A DNA stretch of 37,700 nucleotides from positions 1 to 37,700 of the IMG/VR virus record IMGVR_UViG_3300031963_000414; one strand, 5' to 3'. The position numbers were made by a program, and so were the translations under genes. The notes beneath the pieces were generated by a model that was not told where the DNA came from, did not search any database, and saw only the letters and a list, made by a program, of their open reading frames with translations. Positions 21,773 to 31,744 of the stretch are shown here, one piece after another. Every line of letters starts with the position of its first letter. Position 1 is the first letter of the stretch. The stretch is from a virus.

Positions 21773-23905
21773 TTAATTTATTTTAGATCGTTCTTCTATT
21801 CTGTTTACTTGTTGATTAACATTTGCTAATTCAGTTTGTACTACAACCGCCTTTAATGGTTTATTATTATTACCTTGGTTTTGTAATTGCTCAATATTAG
21901 TTGAGGTATTACCAACCGGACTAATATTAGGCGCACCTCCACCACTTACTCCACCACTACCTACATTAACACCTCCACCACCATCACCTCCGGGAGCTTT
22001 TGCAAGTAATGCTTTTGCCTTTGCTACGTTTGCTGCAATGGTTGCAAATCCACTAGCTAAACCTGCTGCTAACACCGTACCATAAACAACTGGAGCAGCG
22101 GGGCCGGGTACAGTCGAAGCTGCTTTCTTTGCGTTCTGAAATGCTGCAGGAATCATTGTACTAATTGCATTACCTGAGTCAATCGCTAACTGTGCCAACG
22201 CAAATGCTTTTTGAACTTTTGCAGCCCTATCTGAATTTTTAATAAACAAACTTGTTATCGTTTGCATATCGTTTAATCCGTTTTGCCTTAAATAGGTTAG
22301 TGCGTCTTGATATGCTTTTTCGCCTTCCGTTTCACGGTTGCGTATTTCATCCATTTTAGCAGCGTGTTCTAATTGGATCTTTTGCCTTTCCTCGTTATTA
22401 AGTTGAGTGTTTGACATTAAGGCTTCAAACCTTCTATATTCAAAATCTAACTCATCCTGTAAACTTAATTCACGCTTATTCTTTTTTTCTAACTCCTCGT
22501 TATCAATTTGAGCTAAAGTAGTTTTTATCCTTTCGTCTTCTTCTTTTAATCTTTTTTGCCTTTCTTCTTCGGCTTTCTTTTTACGTTCTTCTTCGTATTT
22601 ATCAGTTATTGCTTTTGTGTCATCCTGATATTTAATTTCTAACTCTTTTAATACTTGATCTTTTAATTCTTTGTTAGCTTTTGAGTTTTTAATACTTTCC
22701 TGTTCGGCTTCGTATGCAATCCTTAACTTTTCTTTTTCTTCTTTTTCTAACTCATCAATATTTTCAGCTCTTAACTCTTTTAATTTTCTTTGTAATTCCT
22801 GTTCAGCTTTTAACTTTTCTTCGGCTGCTTGCTTGGCTGCATCGCTACCCTTTTGTGCTGCATCTTTGTCTATTTGCTGAATAGCTAATTGAAATCCTGC
22901 TCTATCGTTTTTTAATTTCTCGATAGCTTTTAAATTTGTTTGTCTAGTTTCTTCTGCTTTTTTTGCTTCTTCTTCAGGATCAAATAAAAAACTTGCTCCC
23001 TTATCTAGTAACTTACTAAACCCTTCAGCTAATCCAAAATTCTTACCAATTGCCTTACCTACTAAATCAATGGTCTCTAATAATACCCTTGTTGGAGTGG
23101 TAAGAAATTCAAGTATTCCGACTAATATTTCTTTGTTTCTTTTTGCGGCTGCTATTTGAGCTTTTGCGGTAATGTCATTTTGAACCATTTGAGCTTCGGT
23201 GGCAGCAATAACCGAATCCGTTTGCTTTATCTTCATGTTCAAAATATCCTTTTCGGACTTACCTTGAAGCTTTAAGATATTTTCCTGCCCTCCTATTGTG
23301 TTTAATTTATCTTGCTCCGCTTTTAAATTGGCATTAGCTTGCTCGTTTAATTTCTTTTGTTCATCACTTACACCGCTAACCGCTTCTTTAATATCATCCC
23401 AATAAGCTACAATAGTACCCAATGCAACAACTATTAAACCAATACCAGTTGCGCTAATAGCTCCTTTAATAGCTTTAAAAGCATTTACCGCAACCGTTTT
23501 TAAATTACCAAAGGCATTGCCTAAATCTTCTAATTGCGCTACTCCTTGAGCTATTGCCATAGCAGATTGGACTTTTAAAAGTGCTTTTTCAACATCTTCA
23601 CTTTCAGTACCAAATAAAGCCATTGCACCTTGAGCGGCTGCAAAACCTCCAGCAATTGCCGATCCTACCTTTGCAAATGCTTCAAATTTACCTGCTCCTG
23701 TGGATGATTTTATCGCATCGTTTAAGTCATCTATTTCATCCTTTACATTCGCAAGTTGTTGTAACTTTTGTTTATAAGCATCCGTACCCGCTGCTACGTT
23801 ATCAAGGTCTTTTTGTAAATCTTTAAATTCTTGTTTTAGAGTACGTAAAGATTTAGCACCCTCACCAATGTTTACACCTACGTTTATATTTGCTTGTTCT
23901 GCCAT
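21773..23905 (-). CDS. Tail tape measure protein
   Basis: The 710-residue protein begins with coiled coil (EGAKSLRTLKQEFKDLQKDL), has a hydrophobic region with likely membrane-inserting helices (FAKVGSAIAGGFAAAQGAMA; ISATGIGLIVVALGTIVAYW), a long charged coiled coil of Glu/Lys/Arg repeats at about residues 370-540, and a glycine-rich tail. This is the layout of siphovirus tape measures, which set tail length and enter the host envelope. By the usual 0.15 nm per residue it implies a tail of about 105 nm. It lies after the tail-tip genes and before the head genes, an unusual order. Plus-strand frames here are shadows. Confidence 0.9.
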   Translation of the reverse strand: MAEQANINVGVNIGEGAKSLRTLKQEFKDLQKDLDNVAAGTDAYKQKLQQLANVKDEIDDLNDAIKSSTGAGKFEAFAKVGSAIAGGFAAAQGAMALFGTESEDVEKALLKVQSAMAIAQGVAQLEDLGNAFGNLKTVAVNAFKAIKGAISATGIGLIVVALGTIVAYWDDIKEAVSGVSDEQKKLNEQANANLKAEQDKLNTIGGQENILKLQGKSEKDILNMKIKQTDSVIAATEAQMVQNDITAKAQIAAAKRNKEILVGILEFLTTPTRVLLETIDLVGKAIGKNFGLAEGFSKLLDKGASFLFDPEEEAKKAEETRQTNLKAIEKLKNDRAGFQLAIQQIDKDAAQKGSDAAKQAAEEKLKAEQELQRKLKELRAENIDELEKEEKEKLRIAYEAEQESIKNSKANKELKDQVLKELEIKYQDDTKAITDKYEEERKKKAEEERQKRLKEEDERIKTTLAQIDNEELEKKNKRELSLQDELDFEYRRFEALMSNTQLNNEERQKIQLEHAAKMDEIRNRETEGEKAYQDALTYLRQNGLNDMQTITSLFIKNSDRAAKVQKAFALAQLAIDSGNAISTMIPAAFQNAKKAASTVPGPAAPVVYGTVLAAGLASGFATIAANVAKAKALLAKAPGGDGGGGVNVGSGGVSGGGAPNISPVGNTSTNIEQLQNQGNNNKPLKAVVVQTELANVNQQVNRIEERSKIN

Positions 23906-23907
23906 TA

Positions 23908-24645
23908 TTATAATTTTTCTATTACCATTACTGTTCCTGCTTTTAAGGTTACTGCTGTATTAACCTCGCTCCTAAATTGTAATTGTGCTGTGCCTGTGTT
24001 TGCGTTTGTATTAATTAATCCAGTTGCAAATACTGGAATGATTGCATTATTTGCAGGCGTTCCACTTGTTACCGCGTAGCTAGTCGCATCTATAACCTGT
24101 GATCCACCTGTTATCGTTCCACCAGTTCCAAGTTGGTGATAAAATTGTAACCAAACATTTGTAACCGTTGAGCTAACATCAAAAGCAAATCCAACTCCTG
24201 CCGTACTTGCTGCTGAACTTATAGCACCGTAAATATGTACTCGATAAGTTGAGTTAGCTTCATAAGTAAATACAAATCCACTTACGTTATTCATGTTTTG
24301 ATTTGCTCCTGTAGTCAAATCATTTGCTAACTTAACATCTATTGTATAATTGTTTAATTTATTGTTCCAGGTTGTTTTTTCGGAATCGGTTACAAATCGG
24401 TGCGTGCTATCTTCTGTAACTTTAGTAGCTGCGACATCGTTAATCTTTGCGTTTGTTACTGCTAAATTATCAATTGTCCAAGTCGCACCTGATCCACTTA
24501 CGGTAATATCTCCTTTGTCACCGTCATCAATACCACCACCACCACCAGCTGCCCACTCTAATTTAGTTTCATTTGAAACACGAAGAAATTTACCACTATT
24601 TCCAGCTTTTGAAGGTATAAATTTATAACTCATATTATGTGCCAA
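23908..24645 (-). CDS. Tail fibre/tip-associated protein
   Basis: The 245-residue product has a short N-terminal domain ([20 protein letters not shown]), a glycine hinge AAGGGGG, a fibre-like segment ([40 protein letters not shown]) and a beta-sandwich-like C-terminus. The hinge plus collagen-poor fibre motifs point to a trimeric side or tip fibre. It overlaps the large tail-tip gene by 16 bases. The role is inferred from motifs and place. Confidence 0.7.
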   Translation of the reverse strand: MAHNMSYKFIPSKAGNSGKFLRVSNETKLEWAAGGGGGIDDGDKGDITVSGSGATWTIDNLAVTNAKINDVAATKVTEDSTHRFVTDSEKTTWNNKLNNYTIDVKLANDLTTGANQNMNNVSGFVFTYEANSTYRVHIYGAISSAASTAGVGFAFDVSSTVTNVWLQFYHQLGTGGTITGGSQVIDATSYAVTSGTPANNAIIPVFATGLINTNANTGTAQLQFRSEVNTAVTLKAGTVMVIEKL

Positions 24646-27494
24646 TTACTACCATCCGATACTATTGTAATCGAATCGTATTGAGTGTTTATTACATTTG
24701 TTGTTGCTCCGTCAATTGTTTGCGTGCTATATCCGTCAACCGTTACCGTGTTAGCACTTGCATCTACTTTTTTAATATAAAATATTTTACCCATTTCATC
24801 CTTTGTACTTGCAACCAATCCACTATCGGGAAGTGTTATCGTTATATTTCCGCCTGTTGCGTTTACCAATAAAATAGTATCGTACCAATCGGTTGTATAA
24901 TTTGCAGTAATTGATTTTACCCTAACTCCCGAGGCTGTGTCTTTTATTGGTAAGCTATTAATATAAACCGCTCCCGAACGATCAATGGTCGTACCACTTG
25001 AAGCTAATACTACCGTGTTGTTTGTTCCTGGTAATACACTTACTCCGCTGCTACTTAATACGCTTATGTTTTGCGTGCCACCTCCAACATAAATATCAGT
25101 ACCGTTGACCTTTGCACCTATTGCACTACTATCTATAAAAACATTGTAACCTAATGTTTCACTTCCAAACGTATTACCAACTCTTTGCGTATTATACCAA
25201 CCTTTTACTTCGTCCTCTAAAATACCACCTCCAACATTTGCAGCATTCGTAGGAACGAAATCAGGATATTCAATAAGCTTTATAAATTCGCATTTAGTAA
25301 CTGACATTTGATTAGGGTTGTAATCAAATACTCGATTCAACCTCCAATAGTCACCTTCGAAATAATAAAAGTTTTTAAAGTCAAGTTTTAAAATATCCAA
25401 AGGAGTTAAATAAAAATATCCTGTAAATATTTTACTGTTAATGTCGCTTATCTCTTGAACAAACTTTTTCCAATACTTATTAAATAAATTATTATTTGAG
25501 TATGCGTTTGTAGTGTAAAAAACCTCAATAGGTGAACCAAAGTTTAAATCTAAAGTAGGGTTTAATGGATCATCCAAATGACCAACGTAGGGATAAGTAG
25601 TGTAACTTACTCCTAATGGATTAGCTATATCAGTTATTGTGTAAGGGTTGGCAGTTGTTTTAACACCTCCGTAATAAAGTATTCTAATATTAGCAGCCTT
25701 GGGTTGAGGTTGACCGTTATTATCTACTACAAATATTTTCGGAATGATCCTATCAATACCTAAATAGTCAGCTATCGGAGTAGGTGAAAATATTAATTCA
25801 GTTTTAACCTCTTGTTTTAAAAAGTCATTTTCAATATCAAAACTTTTGTAACCGTAATTTTGGTTAAACTTTTTCTTATAAATGTCATTATAGTAATCAC
25901 CGTCATCCTTGTATTGAAACGTGTAAACCCTACTCTCTAGGTCTCCCATTGGCTTAGTCTCGTAAGCCTTAGAGTAATCAAGTTTATAAGACCAATCTAA
26001 AGTAGTGCCACCACTTGAAGCGTAGTAATCGTCACGCGGTTCAATTATTAATTTGTTTGTTTGTATCGGATCATTATCTACATACAAATTAAACATTTTA
26101 AATATTGAACTTAAAAAGTCAGTTTGTTTTATTGTTTCCGGTAATACCTGATTCATTAACAACGTATCTCCTTCGGTTACCGAGGTATCGTTTAATTTAA
26201 TTTCAAAAAAACAATCAGTTGTTAAATTTATATTTATCGAACCTCCGTTTGCATAAGGACTTACTATCCCACCGTTTGAACTATAATGTAAATAAACATA
26301 ATCACCTGCATTCAATTGATGTATTGCGTTTATTTTATAAACATAAGTTGAGCTTGACGAACCTGTAACTATTGCAGTTGGTACTGTTATTCCTATAGTA
26401 CCAGGACTAAATGTGGTTGATGTTGATAATAATATTTGACCTAATCCTATTGCATTACCTCCTACTTTTCTAATAGCTAATGATCCTAAAGCAGCACTTG
26501 CGCCACCTAAAATAAAATCATTATTTACAGTATTATTGTGTTTTACATTTATTGAAACATTAAAAGTAATATTATAGGTAGCTGCTTTTGGAGCTGTAAA
26601 TCTATAAAGTGATGTATTGTAATTATTACCAGCATCATTATTTGGTAATGTGCTATCGTCATCAAAAGCTAGCGTTTGAGTAAATCCTGATCCTGGAGTC
26701 CTTGTTATTGTTATCTGCGTTGAGTTACTAGCCCTTGATTGTCTATTTTGTATTTGAGTATCTGATAACTTTAACGTAGTAGATGTGTAAGGTACGTTTA
26801 ACCTTTTAAAAAAAGTTGAGTTAAAAAAGTTACTAGAATATTGAAACCCTGCTTGGTTAAATATTTTGTCTATTATCGTTTTAACATAAACTGCCGGGAA
26901 AAAGTGTTTAACATCAAACGTACTTCCATTGGTAAAGCCATAATCAATTAAAGGATAAAGATAACCCTCACCAGTCGGATTTCCACTACTAAAGTTTACA
27001 TAAGTTGATCCGTTTTTAATTATGCTAGTATCCCAACTATTAACCTGGTTAGTCTTATTGTAAGTATGGTCGTATTCTGACAAGTCAAGATTTGACAATT
27101 TACTTTCACCTAGCGTGGTAAAAATATTTGCTAGGTTACCGTAAAAACTCATTTCATATTCTACCTTGCCATTTACATTAACTATATTGTCAAGCTTTGC
27201 AAATCCTTTGAATACCTCGTTACCGTCTTGTAATACTAAAACATCCGCTTTTAAATTAGGGTTATAAGTAGGGTTAAAATTAGTATTACCTGAACTTATC
27301 AAGCTTACCCCAATATCCCAAATATGTGAAAACAAAACATTATTTGAAGCCGTGCCAGGTAAAGTTACCGTCTTACTAAAATTAGTGTTTCTCTTTTGTG
27401 GTTCTCTAATATCCGCAATAGCATAATTTAAAGGAATACTTATGTCCTCACTTAAATCTACTTGCGTGTTATTAATAAATATTTCGGTTACCAT
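24630..27494 (-). CDS. Large tail-tip (central tail) protein
   Basis: The 954-residue protein is the largest in the genome. Its N-terminus ([58 protein letters not shown]) looks like a hub domain seen in tail-tip proteins of Bacteroidota phages. A long beta-rich middle follows, then a segment [20 protein letters not shown], and a C-terminal fibre-like end with [17 protein letters not shown] repeated in related fibres. It probably forms the tip that contacts the cell. No peptidoglycan-hydrolase motif is visible. Confidence 0.75.
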   Translation of the reverse strand: MVTEIFINNTQVDLSEDISIPLNYAIADIREPQKRNTNFSKTVTLPGTASNNVLFSHIWDIGVSLISSGNTNFNPTYNPNLKADVLVLQDGNEVFKGFAKLDNIVNVNGKVEYEMSFYGNLANIFTTLGESKLSNLDLSEYDHTYNKTNQVNSWDTSIIKNGSTYVNFSSGNPTGEGYLYPLIDYGFTNGSTFDVKHFFPAVYVKTIIDKIFNQAGFQYSSNFFNSTFFKRLNVPYTSTTLKLSDTQIQNRQSRASNSTQITITRTPGSGFTQTLAFDDDSTLPNNDAGNNYNTSLYRFTAPKAATYNITFNVSINVKHNNTVNNDFILGGASAALGSLAIRKVGGNAIGLGQILLSTSTTFSPGTIGITVPTAIVTGSSSSTYVYKINAIHQLNAGDYVYLHYSSNGGIVSPYANGGSININLTTDCFFEIKLNDTSVTEGDTLLMNQVLPETIKQTDFLSSIFKMFNLYVDNDPIQTNKLIIEPRDDYYASSGGTTLDWSYKLDYSKAYETKPMGDLESRVYTFQYKDDGDYYNDIYKKKFNQNYGYKSFDIENDFLKQEVKTELIFSPTPIADYLGIDRIIPKIFVVDNNGQPQPKAANIRILYYGGVKTTANPYTITDIANPLGVSYTTYPYVGHLDDPLNPTLDLNFGSPIEVFYTTNAYSNNNLFNKYWKKFVQEISDINSKIFTGYFYLTPLDILKLDFKNFYYFEGDYWRLNRVFDYNPNQMSVTKCEFIKLIEYPDFVPTNAANVGGGILEDEVKGWYNTQRVGNTFGSETLGYNVFIDSSAIGAKVNGTDIYVGGGTQNISVLSSSGVSVLPGTNNTVVLASSGTTIDRSGAVYINSLPIKDTASGVRVKSITANYTTDWYDTILLVNATGGNITITLPDSGLVASTKDEMGKIFYIKKVDASANTVTVDGYSTQTIDGATTNVINTQYDSITIVSDGSNWHII

Positions 27495-28732
27495 TTTTGA
27501 ACTTTTGAATTGAACGAAGGAGCAAACTCAAAATCGTATTGAAACAAGCCATCCCTTGCGTGAGTCTTTTTAGTGTACGAATCAGTTTTTAAATTAACCG
27601 GTACGCATAAATTTCTACTTGTATCTACTACCCTAACATCCTTACTCCTAAACATATTTTCTACAAACTTACTTTCGTCTTCAGTCATCCACCCGGTGTA
27701 AACTTTTAAAGTATAGTTTATGTCGTTATTAAATTGTGCGGTGCTTCGTTCAATAGGGTTAAAACCGTAACTTGTGCCACTCCAAACATAATTTGACTTT
27801 TTAAATTGCGATCTGTTATAAGAGTAGTTTTCTACATAACCACCGTAACAATTAAACGAATCATAACCTCCCCACTGATTGAGATATGTTATTCTTACAT
27901 ATTCTGTCCTGTTACAATTGTTATCTAGTATAAAAGTTTTCTTTTTGCTTGTTACTGTTAAATCACTCATGCAAGTGTAAACAGTATATTTAACCGTGTT
28001 ACTATCAATTATAGGTAAACTACCAACACTTAAATAAGACTGGTTTAAATTACGTGCGCCACAATAAACTCTTACTCTTTTCTTTGCTCTTGTGTTGGAA
28101 GGGTATTGATCGTTTTTAAATGCGTATGTAGTAACCGTTCCTGTATTATCGGTTACATCAACACCAATATAAAAAGTATCTGCTGTATTATCTTGGTAAA
28201 AATCAAGTACAAAGTCATCGTTTATAGTTAAATGAAAATTGTTACCATCCGATAAAAATTGAAAATTAGTGTTTTTAATATTAGTCGGATCGTACTCATA
28301 ATAATTAAAAGAAGCATCGTTCCTTCCAGCATCAATTACAAACTCATCTAGGCTTGCACTTATTGCGTATTTATTTAGTGAGCTGCTTAGGTTTTGATAA
28401 GTAACTATTCCACTACTTGCTCCGTATTCCTCACCCCACCTAACATCGTATTCGACTATTGAATTAGGACACGTTACCACTCCAGTTGAGTTTGGAATCC
28501 AAACATCCAAATCAAAATAATCTTGTAACACTCCTTGCAAGTCAAAAGCTGAATAGCCATTTGTAGGGTGAGCAGGTTTTTTTAACCTCACATAGTCAGG
28601 TGAGTTGTTAACGTAAACATCCGCTACATATTTAAAATTAGGCTGCGTTTTATTTGTTGAGTCTAAAGTATAAAGTATTTTGTTGTAGCCTAATGCAGGG
28701 CTATCCGCTGACTGATTAACTGTTATTGCCAT
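27488..28732 (-). CDS. Distal tail-like protein
   Basis: The 414-residue protein starts MAITVNQSADSPALGYNKIL and contains repeated beta-strand segments (YVADVYVNNSPDYVRLKKPA; YVRITYLNQWGGYDSFNCYG) and a late LKVYTGWMTEDESKFVENMF. This arrangement is shared by tail proteins immediately upstream of the tail-tip hub in Bacteroidota siphophages. It overlaps the next gene by 7 bases. Placement between the neck-like and tip genes supports a distal-tail adaptor. Confidence 0.65.
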   Translation of the reverse strand: MAITVNQSADSPALGYNKILYTLDSTNKTQPNFKYVADVYVNNSPDYVRLKKPAHPTNGYSAFDLQGVLQDYFDLDVWIPNSTGVVTCPNSIVEYDVRWGEEYGASSGIVTYQNLSSSLNKYAISASLDEFVIDAGRNDASFNYYEYDPTNIKNTNFQFLSDGNNFHLTINDDFVLDFYQDNTADTFYIGVDVTDNTGTVTTYAFKNDQYPSNTRAKKRVRVYCGARNLNQSYLSVGSLPIIDSNTVKYTVYTCMSDLTVTSKKKTFILDNNCNRTEYVRITYLNQWGGYDSFNCYGGYVENYSYNRSQFKKSNYVWSGTSYGFNPIERSTAQFNNDINYTLKVYTGWMTEDESKFVENMFRSKDVRVVDTSRNLCVPVNLKTDSYTKKTHARDGLFQYDFEFAPSFNSKVQKW

Positions 28733-29324
28733 TTAACTTATCCGTTTCTGTAGTTATAAAAAATTGCATATCCTTTCCTAGTGCTTTGCTTATTTCCTGA
28801 CTAATAAATTTATTTAACCTTTCGTTATTCTTACCAGTTACATCGGTTAACCATTTATTACCCTTCGTTCCCTTCTTTAAAATATTAGTTGCTATTGCGT
28901 AACTCAATGATCTAGCCTGTTGTTTATTACTAGCAACTGAACTAAAAGCTTGAGCCTTGCCAGGACTTATCACCCACTTATAAATATTTGGTTGTAATTT
29001 ATTGCGCTTATCTTTTGAGAATCCTTCAGCTTTGCGACCTTTATCAGCATCGTTACCGTAAGCGTTGTAATTAATATTTATACTTACTCTATCCCTTGTT
29101 TGTTCGTCGGGAGTTGCTAAAATACTTTGACTTAGTGATCCTGTAGCGTTTGCTTTTTTCTCTTTTAGACTATCTTGTAATTCAGCTATAACCGCAGCAA
29201 CCGATCGAGCTAATGTGTCAAATAAATTAGTAAATGGCAAAAGATCTTCTTGCTTTTTGGCAATATCTTTTAAGGCTTGAATATTGCCTTTGTACTTGCT
29301 TGCATTACTAATATTTAGTGCCAC
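28716..29324 (-). CDS. Neck/tail-completion-like protein (HK97 gp10-like)
   Basis: The 202-residue basic protein begins with MALNISNASKYKGNIQALKD and contains NLFDTLARSVAAVIAELQDS, a paired beta region (RVSININYNAYGNDADKGRK) and a C-terminal helix LNKFISQEISKALGKDMQFF. This resembles gp10-type tail-completion proteins. It overlaps the frameshift ORF of the chaperone pair by 17 bases. The function is inferred. Confidence 0.5.
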   Translation of the reverse strand: MALNISNASKYKGNIQALKDIAKKQEDLLPFTNLFDTLARSVAAVIAELQDSLKEKKANATGSLSQSILATPDEQTRDRVSININYNAYGNDADKGRKAEGFSKDKRNKLQPNIYKWVISPGKAQAFSSVASNKQQARSLSYAIATNILKKGTKGNKWLTDVTGKNNERLNKFISQEISKALGKDMQFFITTETDKLNGNNS

Positions 29325-29586
29325 GGTTCAATTTATTCCTTAATTGTTCTAAATGCTTTTCCTTGTCTTTAAAATATGCCAACGTATTTAAAAATTCAAT
29401 CACTCCCATATTCAAAAAATAATCCCACTTTGTCCTATCTGAATTACTCAATGAGTCTAAAACATTATACCATCCCCATGCTGCCAGTCCTCCTTGCTTA
29501 ATTGGTTCACCTTCTCCGCTATCTCCTTCATTGTCTTGTTCAAATAATCGGGGATATTTTCCATTAATTTGATTAAGAGATTGCAA
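29308..29586 (-). CDS. Tail assembly chaperone, frameshift extension (T part)
   Basis: This frame has no ATG start; the first possible start is TTG at 29584-29586, inside a run of nine T residues on the minus strand. It lies in the -1 frame relative to the upstream chaperone gene and overlaps it by 130 bases. Slippage on T-TTT-TTT would join residues 1-163 of the upstream protein to this 92-residue frame, giving a product of about 255 residues. The sequence (QGGLAAWGWYNVLDSLSNSD; FLNMGVIEFLNTLAYFKDKE) fits the C-terminal part of tail assembly chaperones. Its lone translation from TTG is the alternative. Confidence 0.75.
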   Translation of the reverse strand: MQSLNQINGKYPRLFEQDNEGDSGEGEPIKQGGLAAWGWYNVLDSLSNSDRTKWDYFLNMGVIEFLNTLAYFKDKEKHLEQLRNKLNRGTKY

Positions 29587-30074
29587 AAAAAAAGTGCTAA
29601 AGGATAAATTTGTTGTACGTTTGCACGTTTCAAAATATCCACTTTCTCCTCATAAGTCAAACCTACTTTTTTCTTAAATATCCACCAACCTCTATAAGGA
29701 GTTAAATATAAAGCTGCTAGGCTAGGTGTATTAATTATTATGTTTTCCTTTTCCTTAGTTAACTCAATTGAGCTAATGTACTCCCCTGCCGTGATCTTGC
29801 GAATATCCAATGTAGGTTTCCAAGTGTAACCTCCTAATTTAAAAGACTTGGGATAAGTAGCTTGAGGAAAGTCATTAATAAAACTAATTTGCTTTTGAAA
29901 ACTTACCCAATCATCAAGCGTTAAATCTTCTACTTGATTGATAGTAAGTCCACTAAGTATGCTGAATATCCTAATTGACTTATCAATCGGTTCTATACTT
30001 TCATCTTGAGCTATATCGTAAATCTCGATAAACTGCTCAATACTTATTTCATTCCAGCTTTTAGGTAAATTCAT
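29457..30074 (-). CDS. Tail assembly chaperone (G part)
   Basis: The 205-residue protein starts MNLPKSWNEISIEQFIEIYD at ATG 30072-30074. An upstream extension to 30122 is rejected because it would run through the conserved element and into the terminator. The fold is helical, with DLTLDDWVSFQKQISFINDF and GWWIFKKKVGLTYEEKVDIL. Chaperones of this type bind the tape measure before tube polymerisation. The 3' part contains the slippery run and overlaps the -1-frame extension. The short form here and the longer fused form are expected at a fixed ratio. Confidence 0.75.
   Translation of the reverse strand: MNLPKSWNEISIEQFIEIYDIAQDESIEPIDKSIRIFSILSGLTINQVEDLTLDDWVSFQKQISFINDFPQATYPKSFKLGGYTWKPTLDIRKITAGEYISSIELTKEKENIIINTPSLAALYLTPYRGWWIFKKKVGLTYEEKVDILKRANVQQIYPLALFFCNLLIKLMENIPDYLNKTMKEIAEKVNQLSKEDWQHGDGIMF
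29585..29593 (-). promoter_or_regulatory. Programmed -1 frameshift slippery run
   Basis: Nine T residues on the minus strand are read CTT TTT TTT TGC in the chaperone frame. Shifting back by one base gives TTG CAA, the start of the overlapping frame. T-TTT-TTT is a canonical slippery heptamer, and the location is where siphophages fuse their G and T chaperones. Confidence 0.7.
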
Positions 30075-30078
30075 AATA

Positions 30079-30098
30079 TAAGAACTATTTTTTTTAAA
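30079..30098 (-). promoter_or_regulatory. Conserved element before the tail operon
   Basis: The 20 bases read TTTAAAAAAAATAGTTCTTA on the minus strand and end 4 nt before the tail-chaperone ATG, identical to the element at 18343-18362 in sequence and distance. The terminator at 30119-30146 is 20 bases upstream, so transcription must restart here if the terminator works. Confidence 0.65.
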
Positions 30099-30118
30099 TT
30101 GGTAACTAACTACTTGTA

Positions 30119-30146
30119 ACAAAAAAGGCTAACTTTCGTTAACCTT
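30119..30146 (-). terminator. Intrinsic terminator after the terminase gene
   Basis: On the minus strand AAGGTTAAC, a GAAA tetraloop and GTTAGCCTT pair over 9 bp (one G-U), followed by TTTT. It lies 49 bases after the terminase stop codon and closes the glycan/packaging transcript. Confidence 0.85.
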
Positions 30147-30195
30147 CCTTGCTCACAAAACATACAAACATGAAAAACATAAACAAATATAATAA

Positions 30196-31401
30196 TTATA
30201 GCAACATGTACCGTCCACCTTTTGCAAAATCTTTGTAAGCCTGGTAACAAATAGCCGTTGCCATTACCCCGTCATCGTGAAATCCTGCCGGAGCTGAATA
30301 TTTAACCGATCTACTTTTTGGGTTATATTCAAAGCTAAACACTTCAAATTCTTTACGTAACCAATCGAGGTCTAAAATACTTACCTCTTTGTTTTGACTA
30401 GCCACCAACAAACTTTCTATAATATCGTTTTTGCTTTTGGAGGTGGTTACAAATGGGTGTATATTACAAATCCCACTCATATCGTTTCTAAGCGACTCTA
30501 AAACAATATCACCAATTGAGTTAACCTCGACATACACATCAGGTCGAAAGTCTCGTAAAATCGTTTTAACGTGGTTTAGGATAGTAGCCCACTCCATTTG
30601 TCGCCATCGTTCACAAAATACCATTTGACCTTTATCATTCATTATGGTTAGTACCGTGTAATCGTCTGCCCTGCCTAAGTCTAAACCAGCGACTAACCTA
30701 GATGTACGCTCACCTGTGCCAATTGGAATATTAGAAAATAAATGATAACCTCCGTCTACAAACTCGGCTAGATATTCCTGTTTAAATATAATTTCAGGTA
30801 AGGTATATTTTGCATCGTCTATTTCACTAGGTTGTATTATAGGATTATCGTAGCTAGTCATGGTAAATGACTTGTACTGTGGATTAATTCCGTCCATTTG
30901 GTGCATCGTGTAAAAATGGTTTTTACCTTTTGGAGTGGATATTAAAAGTACCTTTTTACCTTTAACTAAAACCGTAGCTCTTAAAACTTCCGTCCATGCT
31001 TCGGCCTGCATAAATGCGAACTCGTCACAAACCAAGTAATCAAAAGTAAACCCTCGAATATTGTCGTACCTTTCAGCCGAAAAAAATTGAATAGTCGATC
31101 CGGTAACGTATTCGAGTAATAAGTCGCTTTGATTAACCGTTTTGTAAATTTCAGGTCGTTTAGCAAAGGCTTTGTAAATATCCTGAAATACTTTTTTGCT
31201 TTGCTTATAAACAGGACTTACCCATGCACATTTAACATTCTTATTGTTTAACGCCCAATAAAGAAGTTGATTCGCTGCCAATAACGTTTTACCAAACTGC
31301 CTACCAATGTTTAAAACATAGTATTTGTAAGGTTCGTTATTGATCGAGTAATGTATCTTCTCCTGATTCGAATGTGGTGTGTATAGTATCGCTCTTGCCA
31401 A
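30196..31401 (-). CDS. terL: Terminase large subunit
   Basis: The 401-residue protein carries Walker A GRQFGKT at residues 33-39, Walker B with acidic pair Asp126/Glu127 in YLVCDEFA, and a coupling motif in LLISTPKG. The nuclease half has GLDLGRADDYT, VEVNSIGD and HDDGVMA, the acidic residues expected for the RNase H-like metal site. It powers and terminates DNA packaging through the portal. It overlaps the small-subunit-like gene by 65 bases. Length is at the short end for the family but all motifs are present. Headful packaging would fit the circularly permuted assembly. Confidence 0.95.
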   Translation of the reverse strand: MARAILYTPHSNQEKIHYSINNEPYKYYVLNIGRQFGKTLLAANQLLYWALNNKNVKCAWVSPVYKQSKKVFQDIYKAFAKRPEIYKTVNQSDLLLEYVTGSTIQFFSAERYDNIRGFTFDYLVCDEFAFMQAEAWTEVLRATVLVKGKKVLLISTPKGKNHFYTMHQMDGINPQYKSFTMTSYDNPIIQPSEIDDAKYTLPEIIFKQEYLAEFVDGGYHLFSNIPIGTGERTSRLVAGLDLGRADDYTVLTIMNDKGQMVFCERWRQMEWATILNHVKTILRDFRPDVYVEVNSIGDIVLESLRNDMSGICNIHPFVTTSKSKNDIIESLLVASQNKEVSILDLDWLRKEFEVFSFEYNPKSRSVKYSAPAGFHDDGVMATAICYQAYKDFAKGGRYMLL

Positions 31402-31744
31402 AATCTGCTGTGAATTTCATGTTACCCCTAATCTCTATATTATTTTGCTCAATATAACCCCTTTTCTTGCCCTTACACTTTAAATAAAATATAGTTGATA
31501 GTGGATTGCCTTTTGCTATTTGTTTATGTAAATGAGTCTCTACAAAGTCAATAGCTACATTCTCAATTTCCTTAACCCTTGCCCGATATTCTTTATCGGT
31601 TTTCATCCAAACATAATGATTGCCCCTGCTTAAATTTGCTATCTTACAAGCGGATGTGACTATACCTAAACTTTTCTCTAAGGCTTCTAATAGTTTAAGT
31701 TTATTTTCAATTGTTTTTTGTAATTCTGCTTTTTCTATATTCAT
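31337..31744 (-). CDS. Terminase small subunit-like protein
   Basis: The 135-residue protein has an N-terminal helix-turn-helix region (LEALEKSLGIVTSACKIANL; SRGNHYVWMKTDKEYRARVK) and a helical middle (FVETHLHKQIAKGNPLSTIF; KCKGKKRGYI), the layout of small terminase subunits with homeodomain-like DNA-binding ends. It directly precedes and overlaps the large subunit. It should recognise the packaging site and load the large subunit. Confidence 0.75.
   Translation of the reverse strand: MNIEKAELQKTIENKLKLLEALEKSLGIVTSACKIANLSRGNHYVWMKTDKEYRARVKEIENVAIDFVETHLHKQIAKGNPLSTIFYLKCKGKKRGYIEQNNIEIRGNMKFTADFGKSDTIHTTFESGEDTLLDQ

Noticed and set aside
30075-30122. N-terminal extension of the tail chaperone to 30122
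   Set aside because: It would run through the conserved 20-bp element and into the terminator; the ATG at 30072-30074 lies just after both.
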